The notes under the pieces are model-generated. The model searched no databases. It was not told the DNA's origin and saw only the letters and a list, made by a program, of their open reading frames with translations. From the NCBI RefSeq assembly GCF_947648125.1, contig NZ_CANSMR010000016.1:62001-126000 (forward strand): a stretch of 64,000 nucleotides of DNA, in the 5' to 3' direction. The stretch comes from an uncultured Bradyrhizobium sp. (GTDB lineage: Bacteria > Pseudomonadota > Alphaproteobacteria > Rhizobiales > Xanthobacteraceae). Of the stretch, positions 35,165 through 43,074 are shown one piece after another (the stretch's first letter is position 1; every line of letters starts with the position of its first letter). The position numbers were made by a program, and so were the translations under genes.

Positions 35165-35503
35165 ATGTCGATACGATCGAGATTATCCTCAGCAACGTTA
35201 TTCACCGTCGCGAGCACCAGCGCGTTCGCGGCAGCCGCAGTGCTGGCCACGACCGTCGCCACGACGGCCCTGACGACCACCGCAGCCCATGCATTTCAGC
35301 CTCGTATCGTTCCGCCCTGCAGCTTCTTCCTGTTCACGGAGGGATGCGGGCAGCCTGCCCCACCGACCGATCCGGGTCGTGCGCGCAACCGCGACATCTC
35401 GCCGGCCTACATGAAACAGTCCGATCCGCGCTACAATCAGAGCCTGCTGAACGCAGGCGGAGGTGGTGGTGGCGGAGGGGGCGGCGGCGGTGGCGGCCGC
35501 TAG
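35165..35503 (+). CDS. Small secreted protein with poly-Gly tail
   Basis: The 112-residue product has a long hydrophobic N-terminus (signal peptide through ~residue 42, ending AAHAFQP), a ~55-residue polar core with two Cys in PPCSFFLFTEGCGQ, and a terminal run of 14 Gly plus Arg. No family is recognised. AAGGATGG precedes the ATG, and an in-frame start at 35054 is less likely. The Gly run resembles that of the TPR protein at 28140, so both may be envelope proteins. Confidence 0.6.
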   Translation: MSIRSRLSSATLFTVASTSAFAAAAVLATTVATTALTTTAAHAFQPRIVPPCSFFLFTEGCGQPAPPTDPGRARNRDISPAYMKQSDPRYNQSLLNAGGGGGGGGGGGGGGR

Positions 35504-35512
35504 CACGATCGC

Positions 35513-35595
35513 AGGACGGGTTAGCGGTCGCGTAACCCGCCGCAAGTCTGCTGCGCGGAGAGATGGCGGGCTGCGCTTGCGCCAACCCGCCCTAC
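35513..35595. repeat. Palindromic repeat, CGGGTTAGCG family (double hairpin)
   Basis: GACGGGTTAGCG..CGTAACCCGCC followed by GGCGGGCTGCGCTT..CCAACCCGCCC. It is the first of three copies in the window (others at 37994 and 39026). Confidence 0.68.
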
Positions 35596-35613
35596 CGTTC
35601 TTCCCGCAACTCC

Positions 35614-36000
35614 TCAGGGCTGCGCGAGGTGCCAGGCGCCGTTGAGAAAGCCGTCGCCGGTGATGTCGCCGGCCTTCTGGTCCTTGGCGAAGGTATAGAG
35701 CGGCTTGCCCTTGTAGGCCCACTGCTTCGAGCCGTCGTCACGGGCGATGATCGTATAGCCGCCTTCGGCCTTGTCGCTGGCTTCCGCCTTCAGCACCGGC
35801 CAGTTCGTCGCACAGGGACCGTTGCAGACCGACTTGCCTTCGCTGTCCTTGTCGAAGGTGTAGAGCGTCATGCCCTTGGTGTCGGTCAGGACCGAGCCCT
35901 TCGCCGTGGTGCCGGTCTTGGTCGGCGGCGCGGCAAGCGCGGCGGATGCGAGCGCAAACGACATGGCGGTGCCGAGCGCGAGCGAGATCGATGGCTTCAT
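35614..36000 (-). CDS. Secreted lipoprotein-repeat family protein (COG4315-like)
   Basis: The 128-residue product has a signal peptide (MKPSISLALGTAMSFALASA, ending ALAAPP) and two secreted repeats of the type VLTDTKGMTLYTFDKDSEGKS and W..YKGKPLYTFAKDQKAGD, with a Cys pair in SVCNGPCATNWPVL. This is the lipoprotein_15 fold found in small periplasmic proteins. Mature protein lacks a lipobox Cys, so it is probably soluble. Start at the ATG 36000 after AAGGAGACATC. Function is not known. Confidence 0.82.
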   Translation of the reverse strand: MKPSISLALGTAMSFALASAALAAPPTKTGTTAKGSVLTDTKGMTLYTFDKDSEGKSVCNGPCATNWPVLKAEASDKAEGGYTIIARDDGSKQWAYKGKPLYTFAKDQKAGDITGDGFLNGAWHLAQP

Positions 36001-36145
36001 GATGTCTCCTTTTCGAATGCAAACGACTTGCATGCGTAAGGACGCGCGAAGGCCTCTACTATTCCGCCGGTAGCCCGGAAACAATTTCGGGCCGAGCGAC
36101 GGACGTAAGGGGAATAAAGCCGAGAGCGCGTGCCGATACCGGCAG

Positions 36146-36895
36146 CTACCGTCTGATCTCCTCCGCCGCGCGCACCAGCGGGCGGTCGGAGAGCTGGATC
36201 GGACCGGAGAACGGCGTGCTCATTTCGAGGATCAGATAGATCGCGGCCGCGACCAGCGCCGCGGCGGCGACATAGGTCGAGACCACGACCGCGTTGCGCG
36301 GCGCGCGAAAGCCCAGCGTCGCGAACATCAGCGTCAGCCACCCGACCAGGATGCAGATCAGCGGCGACGGAAACGAACTGTCGGACTGCTCGACAAAGGT
36401 CCAGCGCTGCTGCACCGCCTGGCGATAGACCGATCGGGCCTCGTTCCACAGCGCGATCTTCTGCTCGTCGTTGAACTTCAGCTCGCGGAGACTGTTGCCG
36501 ACCTCGTCGAGCAAATGTTCGGACACCTCGTTCGCGCGCGAGATCGGGGCATCCTTGAGCGCCTGCTCAACATAGGCGAGCAACCGCTTGCGCGGCTCGT
36601 CGGCGCTGGGGCCGAGCGGCCGCAGGCTGCGGTCGAGCAGGATGAGGTCGGTCGCGAAGACGTGCAGGTTGCGGTCAACCGCCGCATAGGTGTTGGCCGA
36701 ATTGTTCATCATCAGGCCGAGCAGCAGCGAGGGCATGGTGACGAACAGGGTCGCAACCAGGCGCACCGAGGTATTGGTCTCGTCGCTGCGGTGATGCTCG
36801 CCGAGCCGGCCATGGATCGCCATGGTCGCAAGCGCGGCGCCGCCGAGCAGCATGAAGATCAGGATGGCGATGATGACTGCAACCACGGCTTGCAA
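36146..36895 (-). CDS. DUF4239 family membrane protein
   Basis: The 249-residue product has two N-terminal helices (VVAVIIAILIFMLLGGAALA, LVATLFVTMPSLLLGLMMNNSA), a ~110-residue cytoplasmic or periplasmic helical part, and two C-terminal helices (LICILVGWLTLMFATLGF and YVAAAALVAAAIYLILEM). This is the bestrophin-like DUF4239 plan; function is unknown. The start is read as TTG 36895; a GTG slightly downstream is possible. A small palindrome lies downstream near 36073-36095. Confidence 0.75.
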   Translation of the reverse strand: MQAVVAVIIAILIFMLLGGAALATMAIHGRLGEHHRSDETNTSVRLVATLFVTMPSLLLGLMMNNSANTYAAVDRNLHVFATDLILLDRSLRPLGPSADEPRKRLLAYVEQALKDAPISRANEVSEHLLDEVGNSLRELKFNDEQKIALWNEARSVYRQAVQQRWTFVEQSDSSFPSPLICILVGWLTLMFATLGFRAPRNAVVVSTYVAAAALVAAAIYLILEMSTPFSGPIQLSDRPLVRAAEEIRR

Positions 36896-37043
36896 GGACC
36901 TGCGAGAGAATCAGGTGCGCAGGATAGCAAGTGCCGCGCGGCGGCGCATGCCCGGTTGACTGGCCTTCCCTACGCGCTATCCAGTCCGGAGCGGCTTTGG
37001 CGCGCGCCGGGAGGCGCACAAGGACGCCCTGGGAGAGCAACAC

Positions 37044-37988
37044 GTGCATATTGTCGACGACCACGAGGTCAACCGCGTCCTGACCTTTCCGATCCTGATT
37101 GAGGCGATCGAGGCTGCGCACCGGCGGCCGAAGATCGCGGTGCACGACAGCTATCTCGGTGACGACAGGGGCCAGCAGCTGGTGACCCGCAGCGCGGTCG
37201 ATGCCGGCCGCTTCATGATGACCAAGCTGTACACCAGCTTCCCGGGCAACCTCGCGCACGGCAAGCTGCCGGCGGTGCAGGCGGTCTGCGTGCTGTTCGA
37301 CGGCAATGACGGGCGACCGCTGGCGGTGATGGACGCCGCCGAAATCACCCATTGGAAGACCGCAGCCGACTCCGCGCTCGGCGCCAAACACCTGGCGCGG
37401 CCGGATGCCGAGACGCTGCTGGTGGTCGGCGCCGGCGAGATGGCGCGCTGGCTGGTGCGCGGCCACCGCACGGTGCGGCCGTCACTGAAGCGGGTGCGGA
37501 TCTGGAACCGGACGGCCGAGCGCGCGCACGAGCTCGCCGCACAGCTTGAGAGTGACGGCATCGCCGCCGATATCGTCACCGATCTCGATGCCGCGACACG
37601 CGAGGCCGATATCATCACCACCTGCACCCGCTCGCGCGAGCCGCTGGTGAAGGGCGCCAACTTGCGGCCCGGCACCCATCTCGATCTGGTCGGCGGCTTC
37701 ACCCCCGACACACGCGAGTCCGACGACGAGGCGGCACGGCGCGCGCGCATCTTCGTCGACCGAAGGGAATCCGCCTTCGACGGCGTCGGCGACATCCTTG
37801 CGCCGATCGCGAGCGGCGCGATCAAAGAGAGCGATGTGCTCGGCGATCACTACGACCTCGCGACCGGCAAGGTCGCCGGCCGACAGTCAGCCAGTGACAT
37901 CACCTTCTTCAAGAACGCCGGTGGCGGGCATCTCGATCTGATGACCTGCGAGACGGTGCTTGCGCAGTTGGGGAAAGAGCTACGGTAA
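37044..37988 (+). CDS. Ornithine cyclodeaminase/mu-crystallin family protein
   Basis: The 314-residue product starts with GTG after GGGAGAGC and has the family blocks: MMTKLYTSFPGN (substrate site with Lys), GNDGRPLAVMDAAEITHWKTAADSALGAK, and a Rossmann region LLVVGAGEMARWLVRGH with RIWNRT. Family members are ornithine cyclodeaminases, N-alkyl amino-acid or L-alanine-type dehydrogenases, or ketimine reductases; the sequence does not decide. A polyamine link to the decarboxylase at 30668 is possible but they are 4 kb apart. Confidence 0.85.
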   Translation: MHIVDDHEVNRVLTFPILIEAIEAAHRRPKIAVHDSYLGDDRGQQLVTRSAVDAGRFMMTKLYTSFPGNLAHGKLPAVQAVCVLFDGNDGRPLAVMDAAEITHWKTAADSALGAKHLARPDAETLLVVGAGEMARWLVRGHRTVRPSLKRVRIWNRTAERAHELAAQLESDGIAADIVTDLDAATREADIITTCTRSREPLVKGANLRPGTHLDLVGGFTPDTRESDDEAARRARIFVDRRESAFDGVGDILAPIASGAIKESDVLGDHYDLATGKVAGRQSASDITFFKNAGGGHLDLMTCETVLAQLGKELR

Positions 37989-37993
37989 GGACC

Positions 37994-38027
37994 GTAGGGC
38001 GGGTTAGCGAAGCGTAACCCGCCCTAC
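37994..38027. repeat. Palindromic repeat, CGGGTTAGCG family (single hairpin)
   Basis: GTAGGGCGGGTTA pairs perfectly with TAACCCGCCCTAC over an 8-base loop (13 bp). It starts 6 bases after the stop at 37988 and sits between convergent genes, so it may also act as a transcript end. Confidence 0.75.
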
Positions 38028-38043
38028 GCCATCATTCTCTACT

Positions 38044-38976
38044 TTACATCTCCCGCAGCCAGACCTCACCGATCGAATGGTCGGAGCGCTTGCGCAGCAC
38101 GACGTCGGCGCGCGTCCGCGTCGGCAAGATGTTCTCCCTGAGATTGGCGCGATGATGCTCGCGCCACAGCCGCTCCGCGACCTCGCGCGCGTCGCCGGGC
38201 GGCAGGTCCCTGTAATGGTGGAAATAGGAGGCGGGGTTTCGGAACGCGGTCGGCTGCAGCCTGAGGAAACGCTCGACATACCAGGACTGGATGTCGGCCT
38301 CATCGGCATCGAGGTAGATCGAGAAATCGAAGAAATCCGACACCACCACCGGCGCCGTGCCGCGCGCCAGCAGCACGTTGAGGCCCTCGAACACAAGAAT
38401 ATCTGGCTGCTGGATGACCTGCCGTTCCGACGGCACGATATCGCCGATCAGGTGCGAGTAGATGGGCAGCTCGAGCTCACCTTCACCCGCCTTGGCGGCC
38501 GCGAGAAACCGCAGCATCCGCGGCAGATCGTAGCTCTCGGGAAGGCCCTTGCGCCGCATCAGGCCGCGTTCTTCCAGAACAGCGTTGGCATGCAGAAAGC
38601 CGTCAGTCGTCACCAGCTCGACACGCGGGTGATCTGCCCAGCCGGCCAGCAGCGCACACAGCACCCGCGCAAAGGTGCTCTTGCCGACGCCGACACTCCC
38701 GGCCAACGCGACGATGTAGGGCGAAGGTCGGGCCAGCCGGCCGAGAAACTCCGCCTTGACCTGCATCAGATTGCGCGCCGCCGAGAAATGCAGGTTCAAC
38801 AGGCGCGTCAGCGGCAGATACACGTCGCAGACTTCGGCAGACGTGATCGGCCCGTTCAAGCCGCGTAGCGCCGTGAGATCGGCGTCCGACAGCGTCAGCG
38901 ACGTGCTGGAGCGCAATGCCGCCCAGTCGCCGCGGCCGAACATCATGTAGGCGGAGAGCTCGTCGGGGTGGGTCAT
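38044..38976 (-). CDS. coaA: Type I pantothenate kinase
   Basis: CoaA phosphorylates pantothenate, the first step of coenzyme A synthesis. The 310-residue product has the P-loop GSVGVGKST, the VELVTTDGFLHANAVL and PESYDLPRMLRF blocks, and VFEGLNVL, all type I (CoaA) signatures. I chose the ATG at 38976, which gives a typical length; the frame to 39012 has no ribosome site. It is flanked by two palindromic repeats and is not in an operon. Confidence 0.96.
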   Translation of the reverse strand: MTHPDELSAYMMFGRGDWAALRSSTSLTLSDADLTALRGLNGPITSAEVCDVYLPLTRLLNLHFSAARNLMQVKAEFLGRLARPSPYIVALAGSVGVGKSTFARVLCALLAGWADHPRVELVTTDGFLHANAVLEERGLMRRKGLPESYDLPRMLRFLAAAKAGEGELELPIYSHLIGDIVPSERQVIQQPDILVFEGLNVLLARGTAPVVVSDFFDFSIYLDADEADIQSWYVERFLRLQPTAFRNPASYFHHYRDLPPGDAREVAERLWREHHRANLRENILPTRTRADVVLRKRSDHSIGEVWLREM

Positions 38977-39025
38977 TCTCCGATCTTGCCGAGGCAGAGA
39001 CTGCCACGTCAATGCGCAGAAACCG

Positions 39026-39110
39026 TCGGGCGGGTTAGCAAAGCGTAACCCGCCGCAGCCCGATACGAGGAAGCAATGGCGGGTTACGGCTTCGCCTAAC
39101 CCGCCCTACA
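39026..39110. repeat. Palindromic repeat, CGGGTTAGCG family (double hairpin)
   Basis: CGGGCGGGTTAGCAAAGCGTAACCCGCC-type hairpin followed by GGCGGGTTACGGCTTCGCCTAACCCGCC. It resembles the copy at 35513 in having two hairpins, and separates coaA from the molybdenum hydroxylase operon. Confidence 0.72.
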
Positions 39111-39114
39111 ATCC

Positions 39115-41373
39115 CTACTCCGCAGCCTGCTGCGTTGGTGCATCCAGCGCCGCCGAGACCTTCGGCGGCGACATCGGCAGGCTGTAGAACCGCTTGCCGA
39201 GCGCGTTGTGGACGGCGTTGGCGACCGCGGCCATGACGGGGACCAGCGGCACCTCGCCGACGCCCTTGACGCCCTGCGGATGCTTCGGGTTCGGCACCTC
39301 GACCAGCGCGCAGTCGAGCATCGGCAGGTCGGAGCAAACCGGCATCCGGTAATCGAGGAAGCCCGGATTATCGACCTTGCCGTCCTTGTTGTAGATGTAC
39401 TCCTCGTTCAACGCCCAGCCGATGCCCTGCGCGACGCCGCCCTGCAGCTGGCCCTCGACATAGCTCGGATGCACGGCGCGGCCGACATCCTGCACGGCGG
39501 TGTAGCGGATCACGCGCACGATGCCGAGGTCGACATCGACCTCGACGTCGCAGATATGCGTGCCGAAGCCGCCTTCCGCGCCTTGCGTATTGAGCTGTAC
39601 GCTGGCGCCGATCGGGCCGCCCTGCGACGGCGCCTTTTCAGCAAGGTCCGCGAGCGTCAGCGGCTCGAACTGGCCGGCGTTTGGACTGACGGGATGCGCG
39701 GCGCCGTTCTCCCACTTCACCGCTTCCGGGTCGATCTCCCAGATCTTCGCGGCGCGCTCGCGCAAGGTGGCGATCACCTTGTCGGCCGCCTGCGTCACCA
39801 CCATCGAGGAGGCGAACAGCACGCGGCTGCCGCCGGTGAGATTGGAGAAGCCGACCGTCTGGGTGTCGCCGATGATCACGGAGATCCGCTTATAGTCGAT
39901 GCCGAGCAGCTCGGCACAGATGTTGGCGATACCGGCGCGCGAGCCGCCGATATCAGGGTGCCCCGTCGTGACGACGACGTTGCCGTCCTCGGTGATGTTG
40001 ACCTGCGCGGAGGATTCACCGCCGGCATTGAACCAGAAGCCGGAGGCGACGCCCCTGCCCTGATATTTGCCGAGCGGCGCGGCATAATGCGGGTGGTTCT
40101 TGGCGGCCTCCAGCGTCTCGATATAGCCGATACGCGGAAATACCGGGCCGTGCGCGGCCTTGGTGCCTTCCTTGGCAGCGTTCTTCAACCGCAGCGCCAG
40201 CGGATCCATCTTGAGGCTTTCTGCGAGCTCGTCGAGCACGCATTCCACCGCATAGGCGCCGATCGGCGCGCCGGGCGCGCGATAGGCCGCGACCTTGGAG
40301 CGGTTGGAGCAGACGTCAAACCCTTCCGACAGCACATGTGGAATGTCGTAGGGCGCAAAGCTGCATCCGACCGCACCGCGGATCGGCGAACCCGGGAAAG
40401 CGCCGGCCTGCAGATAGAAGCTGCCATAGGCGGCGACGATGGTGCCGTCCTTCTTGGCGCCGATCTTCACCGTGCTCTTCGAGCCCGAGGTCGGCCCGGT
40501 GGCGCGCATCACCTCCTCGCGGGTCATCACCATCTTGACCGGGCGGCCGGACTTCTTGGCGAGCAAGGTCGCAAGCGGCTCCAGATAGACGATGGTCTTG
40601 CCGCCGAAGCCGCCGCCGATCTCGGCGGGAATGGCGCGGATATCGTTCTGCGGGATGCCTGTCAGCATCGACGTCATCGCGCGCACCATGAACTGGCCCT
40701 GGCTCGACGACCAGATCGTGGTCTTGCCGTCGGCCGCGACCGAGATCAGGCAGGCATGCGGCTCGATGTAACCCTGGTGCACCGGGCGCGTGCTGAAGGA
40801 ACGCTCGACGACGATGTCGGCATCCTTGAAGCCTTGCGCGATATCGCCCTTCTTGGATTCGATGCGGCCCATGATGTTCGACGGCTTGCCGTCGAACCTG
40901 TTGAACTCGTGCAGGATCGGCGCGTCGGGCTTGAGCGCGTCGTCGATCTCGATCGCCCAGGGCAGCACCTCGTAGTCGACCTCGATCAGCTTGCAGGCTT
41001 CCGCCGCGATCGCCTCCGTGGTCGCAGCGACGGCGGCGACGGGATGGCCGGGAAACAGCGCCTTGTCGCGCGCCATCACGTTGCGGCACATCCAGCGCAT
41101 GTCCTGGATGCCGAGCATCACCGCACCCTTCGCGATCGTGAAATCGACGATGTCACGTGAGGTGACCACCGCCTTGACGCCGGGCAGCGCCTCGGCCTTC
41201 GCGGTGTTGATCGACTTGATACGGGCGTGCGGATGCGGACTGCGCAGCACCTTGCCCCAGATCATGCCGGGCATGGTGGTGTCGGCGGCGAACGCCGCGC
41301 GGCCCGTCACCTTGTCGACGCCATCGGGCCTGATGGTGCGCTGGCCGATCCATTTGTTGTTGACGACGTTCAT
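39115..41373 (-). CDS. Molybdenum hydroxylase large subunit (CoxL/XdhB-like)
   Basis: The 752-residue product binds the molybdopterin-cytosine cofactor. It has DKVTGRAAFAADTTMPGMIWG at the N-terminus, QGQFMVRAMTSMLTG with GGGFGGKTIVYLEP, and the active-site loop AYRAPGAP, then GVKGVGEVPLVP with the catalytic Glu. The loop differs from the AYxCSFR of form I CO dehydrogenase, so a xanthine/aldehyde-type hydroxylase is likelier; the substrate is unknown. I chose the ATG at 41373, which overlaps the small-subunit stop in ATGA. The trio order is FAD, 2Fe-2S, Mo. Confidence 0.9.
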   Translation of the reverse strand: MNVVNNKWIGQRTIRPDGVDKVTGRAAFAADTTMPGMIWGKVLRSPHPHARIKSINTAKAEALPGVKAVVTSRDIVDFTIAKGAVMLGIQDMRWMCRNVMARDKALFPGHPVAAVAATTEAIAAEACKLIEVDYEVLPWAIEIDDALKPDAPILHEFNRFDGKPSNIMGRIESKKGDIAQGFKDADIVVERSFSTRPVHQGYIEPHACLISVAADGKTTIWSSSQGQFMVRAMTSMLTGIPQNDIRAIPAEIGGGFGGKTIVYLEPLATLLAKKSGRPVKMVMTREEVMRATGPTSGSKSTVKIGAKKDGTIVAAYGSFYLQAGAFPGSPIRGAVGCSFAPYDIPHVLSEGFDVCSNRSKVAAYRAPGAPIGAYAVECVLDELAESLKMDPLALRLKNAAKEGTKAAHGPVFPRIGYIETLEAAKNHPHYAAPLGKYQGRGVASGFWFNAGGESSAQVNITEDGNVVVTTGHPDIGGSRAGIANICAELLGIDYKRISVIIGDTQTVGFSNLTGGSRVLFASSMVVTQAADKVIATLRERAAKIWEIDPEAVKWENGAAHPVSPNAGQFEPLTLADLAEKAPSQGGPIGASVQLNTQGAEGGFGTHICDVEVDVDLGIVRVIRYTAVQDVGRAVHPSYVEGQLQGGVAQGIGWALNEEYIYNKDGKVDNPGFLDYRMPVCSDLPMLDCALVEVPNPKHPQGVKGVGEVPLVPVMAAVANAVHNALGKRFYSLPMSPPKVSAALDAPTQQAAE

Positions 41374-41852
41374 GGCCGCACCTCCCGCATTTCGGCGGCG
41401 GTCTCCATCACCGCACGGACGATCTTGTCGTAACCGGTGCACCGGCAGAGATTGCCGGCGAGCCAGAAGCGGACTTCCTCTTCGGTCGGATTGGAATTTC
41501 TGGCCAGCAGTGCCTCCGAGGCCACCAGCATGCCCGAGGTGCAGATGCCGCACTGAAGCGCGGCGTGCTCGAGGAACTTCTGCTGCAAGGGATGCAGCCT
41601 GTCGCCCTTGGCCATGCCCTCGATGGTCCTGATCTCATGGCCCTCGGCCTCGGCCGCGAGCATCAGGCAGGAGCAGATCAGCCGGCCGTCGAGCGTGATC
41701 GAGCAGGCGCCGCAATCGCCGGATGCGCAGCCTTCCTTGGAGCCGGTGAGCCCCAATTGTCCGCGCAACGCATCGAGCATGGTCTCATAGGGCTCGCAGA
41801 GGAATTCGACCGGCTCGCCGTTGACGGAGGTGGTGACGTGCAGTTTCGGCAT
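41370..41852 (-). CDS. Molybdenum hydroxylase 2Fe-2S small subunit
   Basis: The 160-residue product has two 2Fe-2S clusters. A plant-type one uses C42, C47, C50 and C62 (GCASGDCGACSITLDG), and a C-terminal one has CGICTSG and CRCTGYDKIV. This is the CoxS/XdhA-N small subunit that carries electrons between FAD and Mo subunits. It overlaps the large subunit by 4 bases and starts 4 bases after the stop of the FAD subunit, so all three are translationally coupled. Confidence 0.93.
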   Translation of the reverse strand: MPKLHVTTSVNGEPVEFLCEPYETMLDALRGQLGLTGSKEGCASGDCGACSITLDGRLICSCLMLAAEAEGHEIRTIEGMAKGDRLHPLQQKFLEHAALQCGICTSGMLVASEALLARNSNPTEEEVRFWLAGNLCRCTGYDKIVRAVMETAAEMREVRP

Positions 41853-41856
41853 GGTG

Positions 41857-42726
41857 CTAGTGTCCTCCCGCGCGCTGGGCGGCGATCGCGGCGGTGCGCT
41901 TGAGCAGCACGCCGGCGGTTTTTACCCTGTAGGCAATGGTGCCGCGCTTGTCGTCGATCGGACGGCAGGCGGCGCGGCATGCCGCAGCCGCCGCCTCGAG
42001 CGCGGCGTCGTCGAGCTTCGAGCCGATCAACGCTTGCGCAGCCGGCGCGACCAGCAACGCGGTCGGCGCCACCGCGCCGAGGCCGACGCGGGCTGCGGTG
42101 CAGACGCCGTCCTGCAAGGTCAGACTGACGCCGATGCCGACCACCGCAATGTCCATCTCGGTGCGCGGGATCATCCGCAAGTAAGCATCGCCCGAGCCTT
42201 TGGGCCGCGGCGGCAAGGTGAAGCTGACGAGGATCTCGCCCGGCTTGAGGTTGGTGCGGCCGGGTCCGGCCGGCACGTCCTCGACCTTGAGCTCGCGGCG
42301 GCCGTTCGGGCCCTGCACGGTGACGACGGCGCCCGCCGCGATCATCGCCGGCACGCTGTCGCCTGCCGGCGAACCGTTGCAGAGATTGCCGCCGGCGGAG
42401 GCGCGGCCCTGCACCTGCTTGGAGCCGATCAGGTTCACGGCCTCGAGCACGCCGGGCCACACCTTGCCGAAGCGCGCGTGGTCGGCGAGCTCCATGCCGG
42501 AGACGGCGGCGCCGACGCGGAAACCGCCATCGGCGGCCTCGGTGATCTCGGTCATCTCGCCGATCTTCTTGATGTCGACGATCAATCCCGGCCGCACCAG
42601 GCCGGAGCGCATTTGCACCAATAAGTCGGTCCCCCCTGCCATAATGCGGGCGGCACTCCCGGCGGCAGCAAATGCGCCAATCGCTTCATCAAGCGTGCGC
42701 GGTGCTACGTATCGGATATCGGTCAT
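41857..42726 (-). CDS. Molybdenum hydroxylase FAD-binding medium subunit
   Basis: The 289-residue product is a CoxM-type FAD subunit: IMAGGTDLLVQMRSGL (first FAD motif), QVQGRASAGGNLCNGSPAGD (second motif), and the C-terminal medium-subunit domain. It lacks the 4Fe-4S insertion of 4-hydroxybenzoyl-CoA reductases, so that enzyme is unlikely. It is first in the operon, divergent from the peptide-type binding protein gene at 43075. Insertion or maturation genes (coxD/E/F/G type) are absent nearby. Confidence 0.92.
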   Translation of the reverse strand: MTDIRYVAPRTLDEAIGAFAAAGSAARIMAGGTDLLVQMRSGLVRPGLIVDIKKIGEMTEITEAADGGFRVGAAVSGMELADHARFGKVWPGVLEAVNLIGSKQVQGRASAGGNLCNGSPAGDSVPAMIAAGAVVTVQGPNGRRELKVEDVPAGPGRTNLKPGEILVSFTLPPRPKGSGDAYLRMIPRTEMDIAVVGIGVSLTLQDGVCTAARVGLGAVAPTALLVAPAAQALIGSKLDDAALEAAAAACRAACRPIDDKRGTIAYRVKTAGVLLKRTAAIAAQRAGGH

Positions 42727-43074
42727 GGCTGTTCTTCTGGTCTCCCTCGGCTGCTTGTTCCCATAAATTGTGCGGGATATGGCCTTATTGCTGGCCGGCA
42801 GAGCGTAAGCCTACACGGCGGATCGGGATCCGAACAGCCTGTGAGGTGCGGCAGGAAGCGCAGGCTCCTATGCAGGATGCGCGCTTGCGTGGCGCCGACG
42901 GTGGCGTGCGACGGCCGCGGATCACCGAACGTTCACGTCACGGTCCGCTCGAACCCGCTGCCGAGATTCCGAGATTGGCGGCATGGCCCTTGCTTGCTTT
43001 GCGTCACGGATTGGTGAAGCATGCGGCTCGCTGCGGCCTGCGTGCCGGCGCAACGACAAATCGGGGGACGGCGA
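42727..43074. other. Divergent promoter region
   Basis: These 348 bases separate the molybdenum hydroxylase operon (minus) from the substrate-binding protein gene (plus). I see no gene and no recognised operator. The last 15 bases include GGGGGACGG, the ribosome site of the 43075 gene. Confidence 0.5.

Noticed and set aside
34381-35535. 384-residue frame across the HdeD gene
   Set aside because: Overlaps the well-supported HdeD frame and has arginine-rich shadow composition.
36065-36100. Terminator near the DUF4239 gene
   Set aside because: GCCCGGA/TTCGGGC is imperfect and lacks a T-tract on either strand.
39208-41160. 650-residue plus-strand frame
   Set aside because: Shadow of the molybdenum hydroxylase large subunit.
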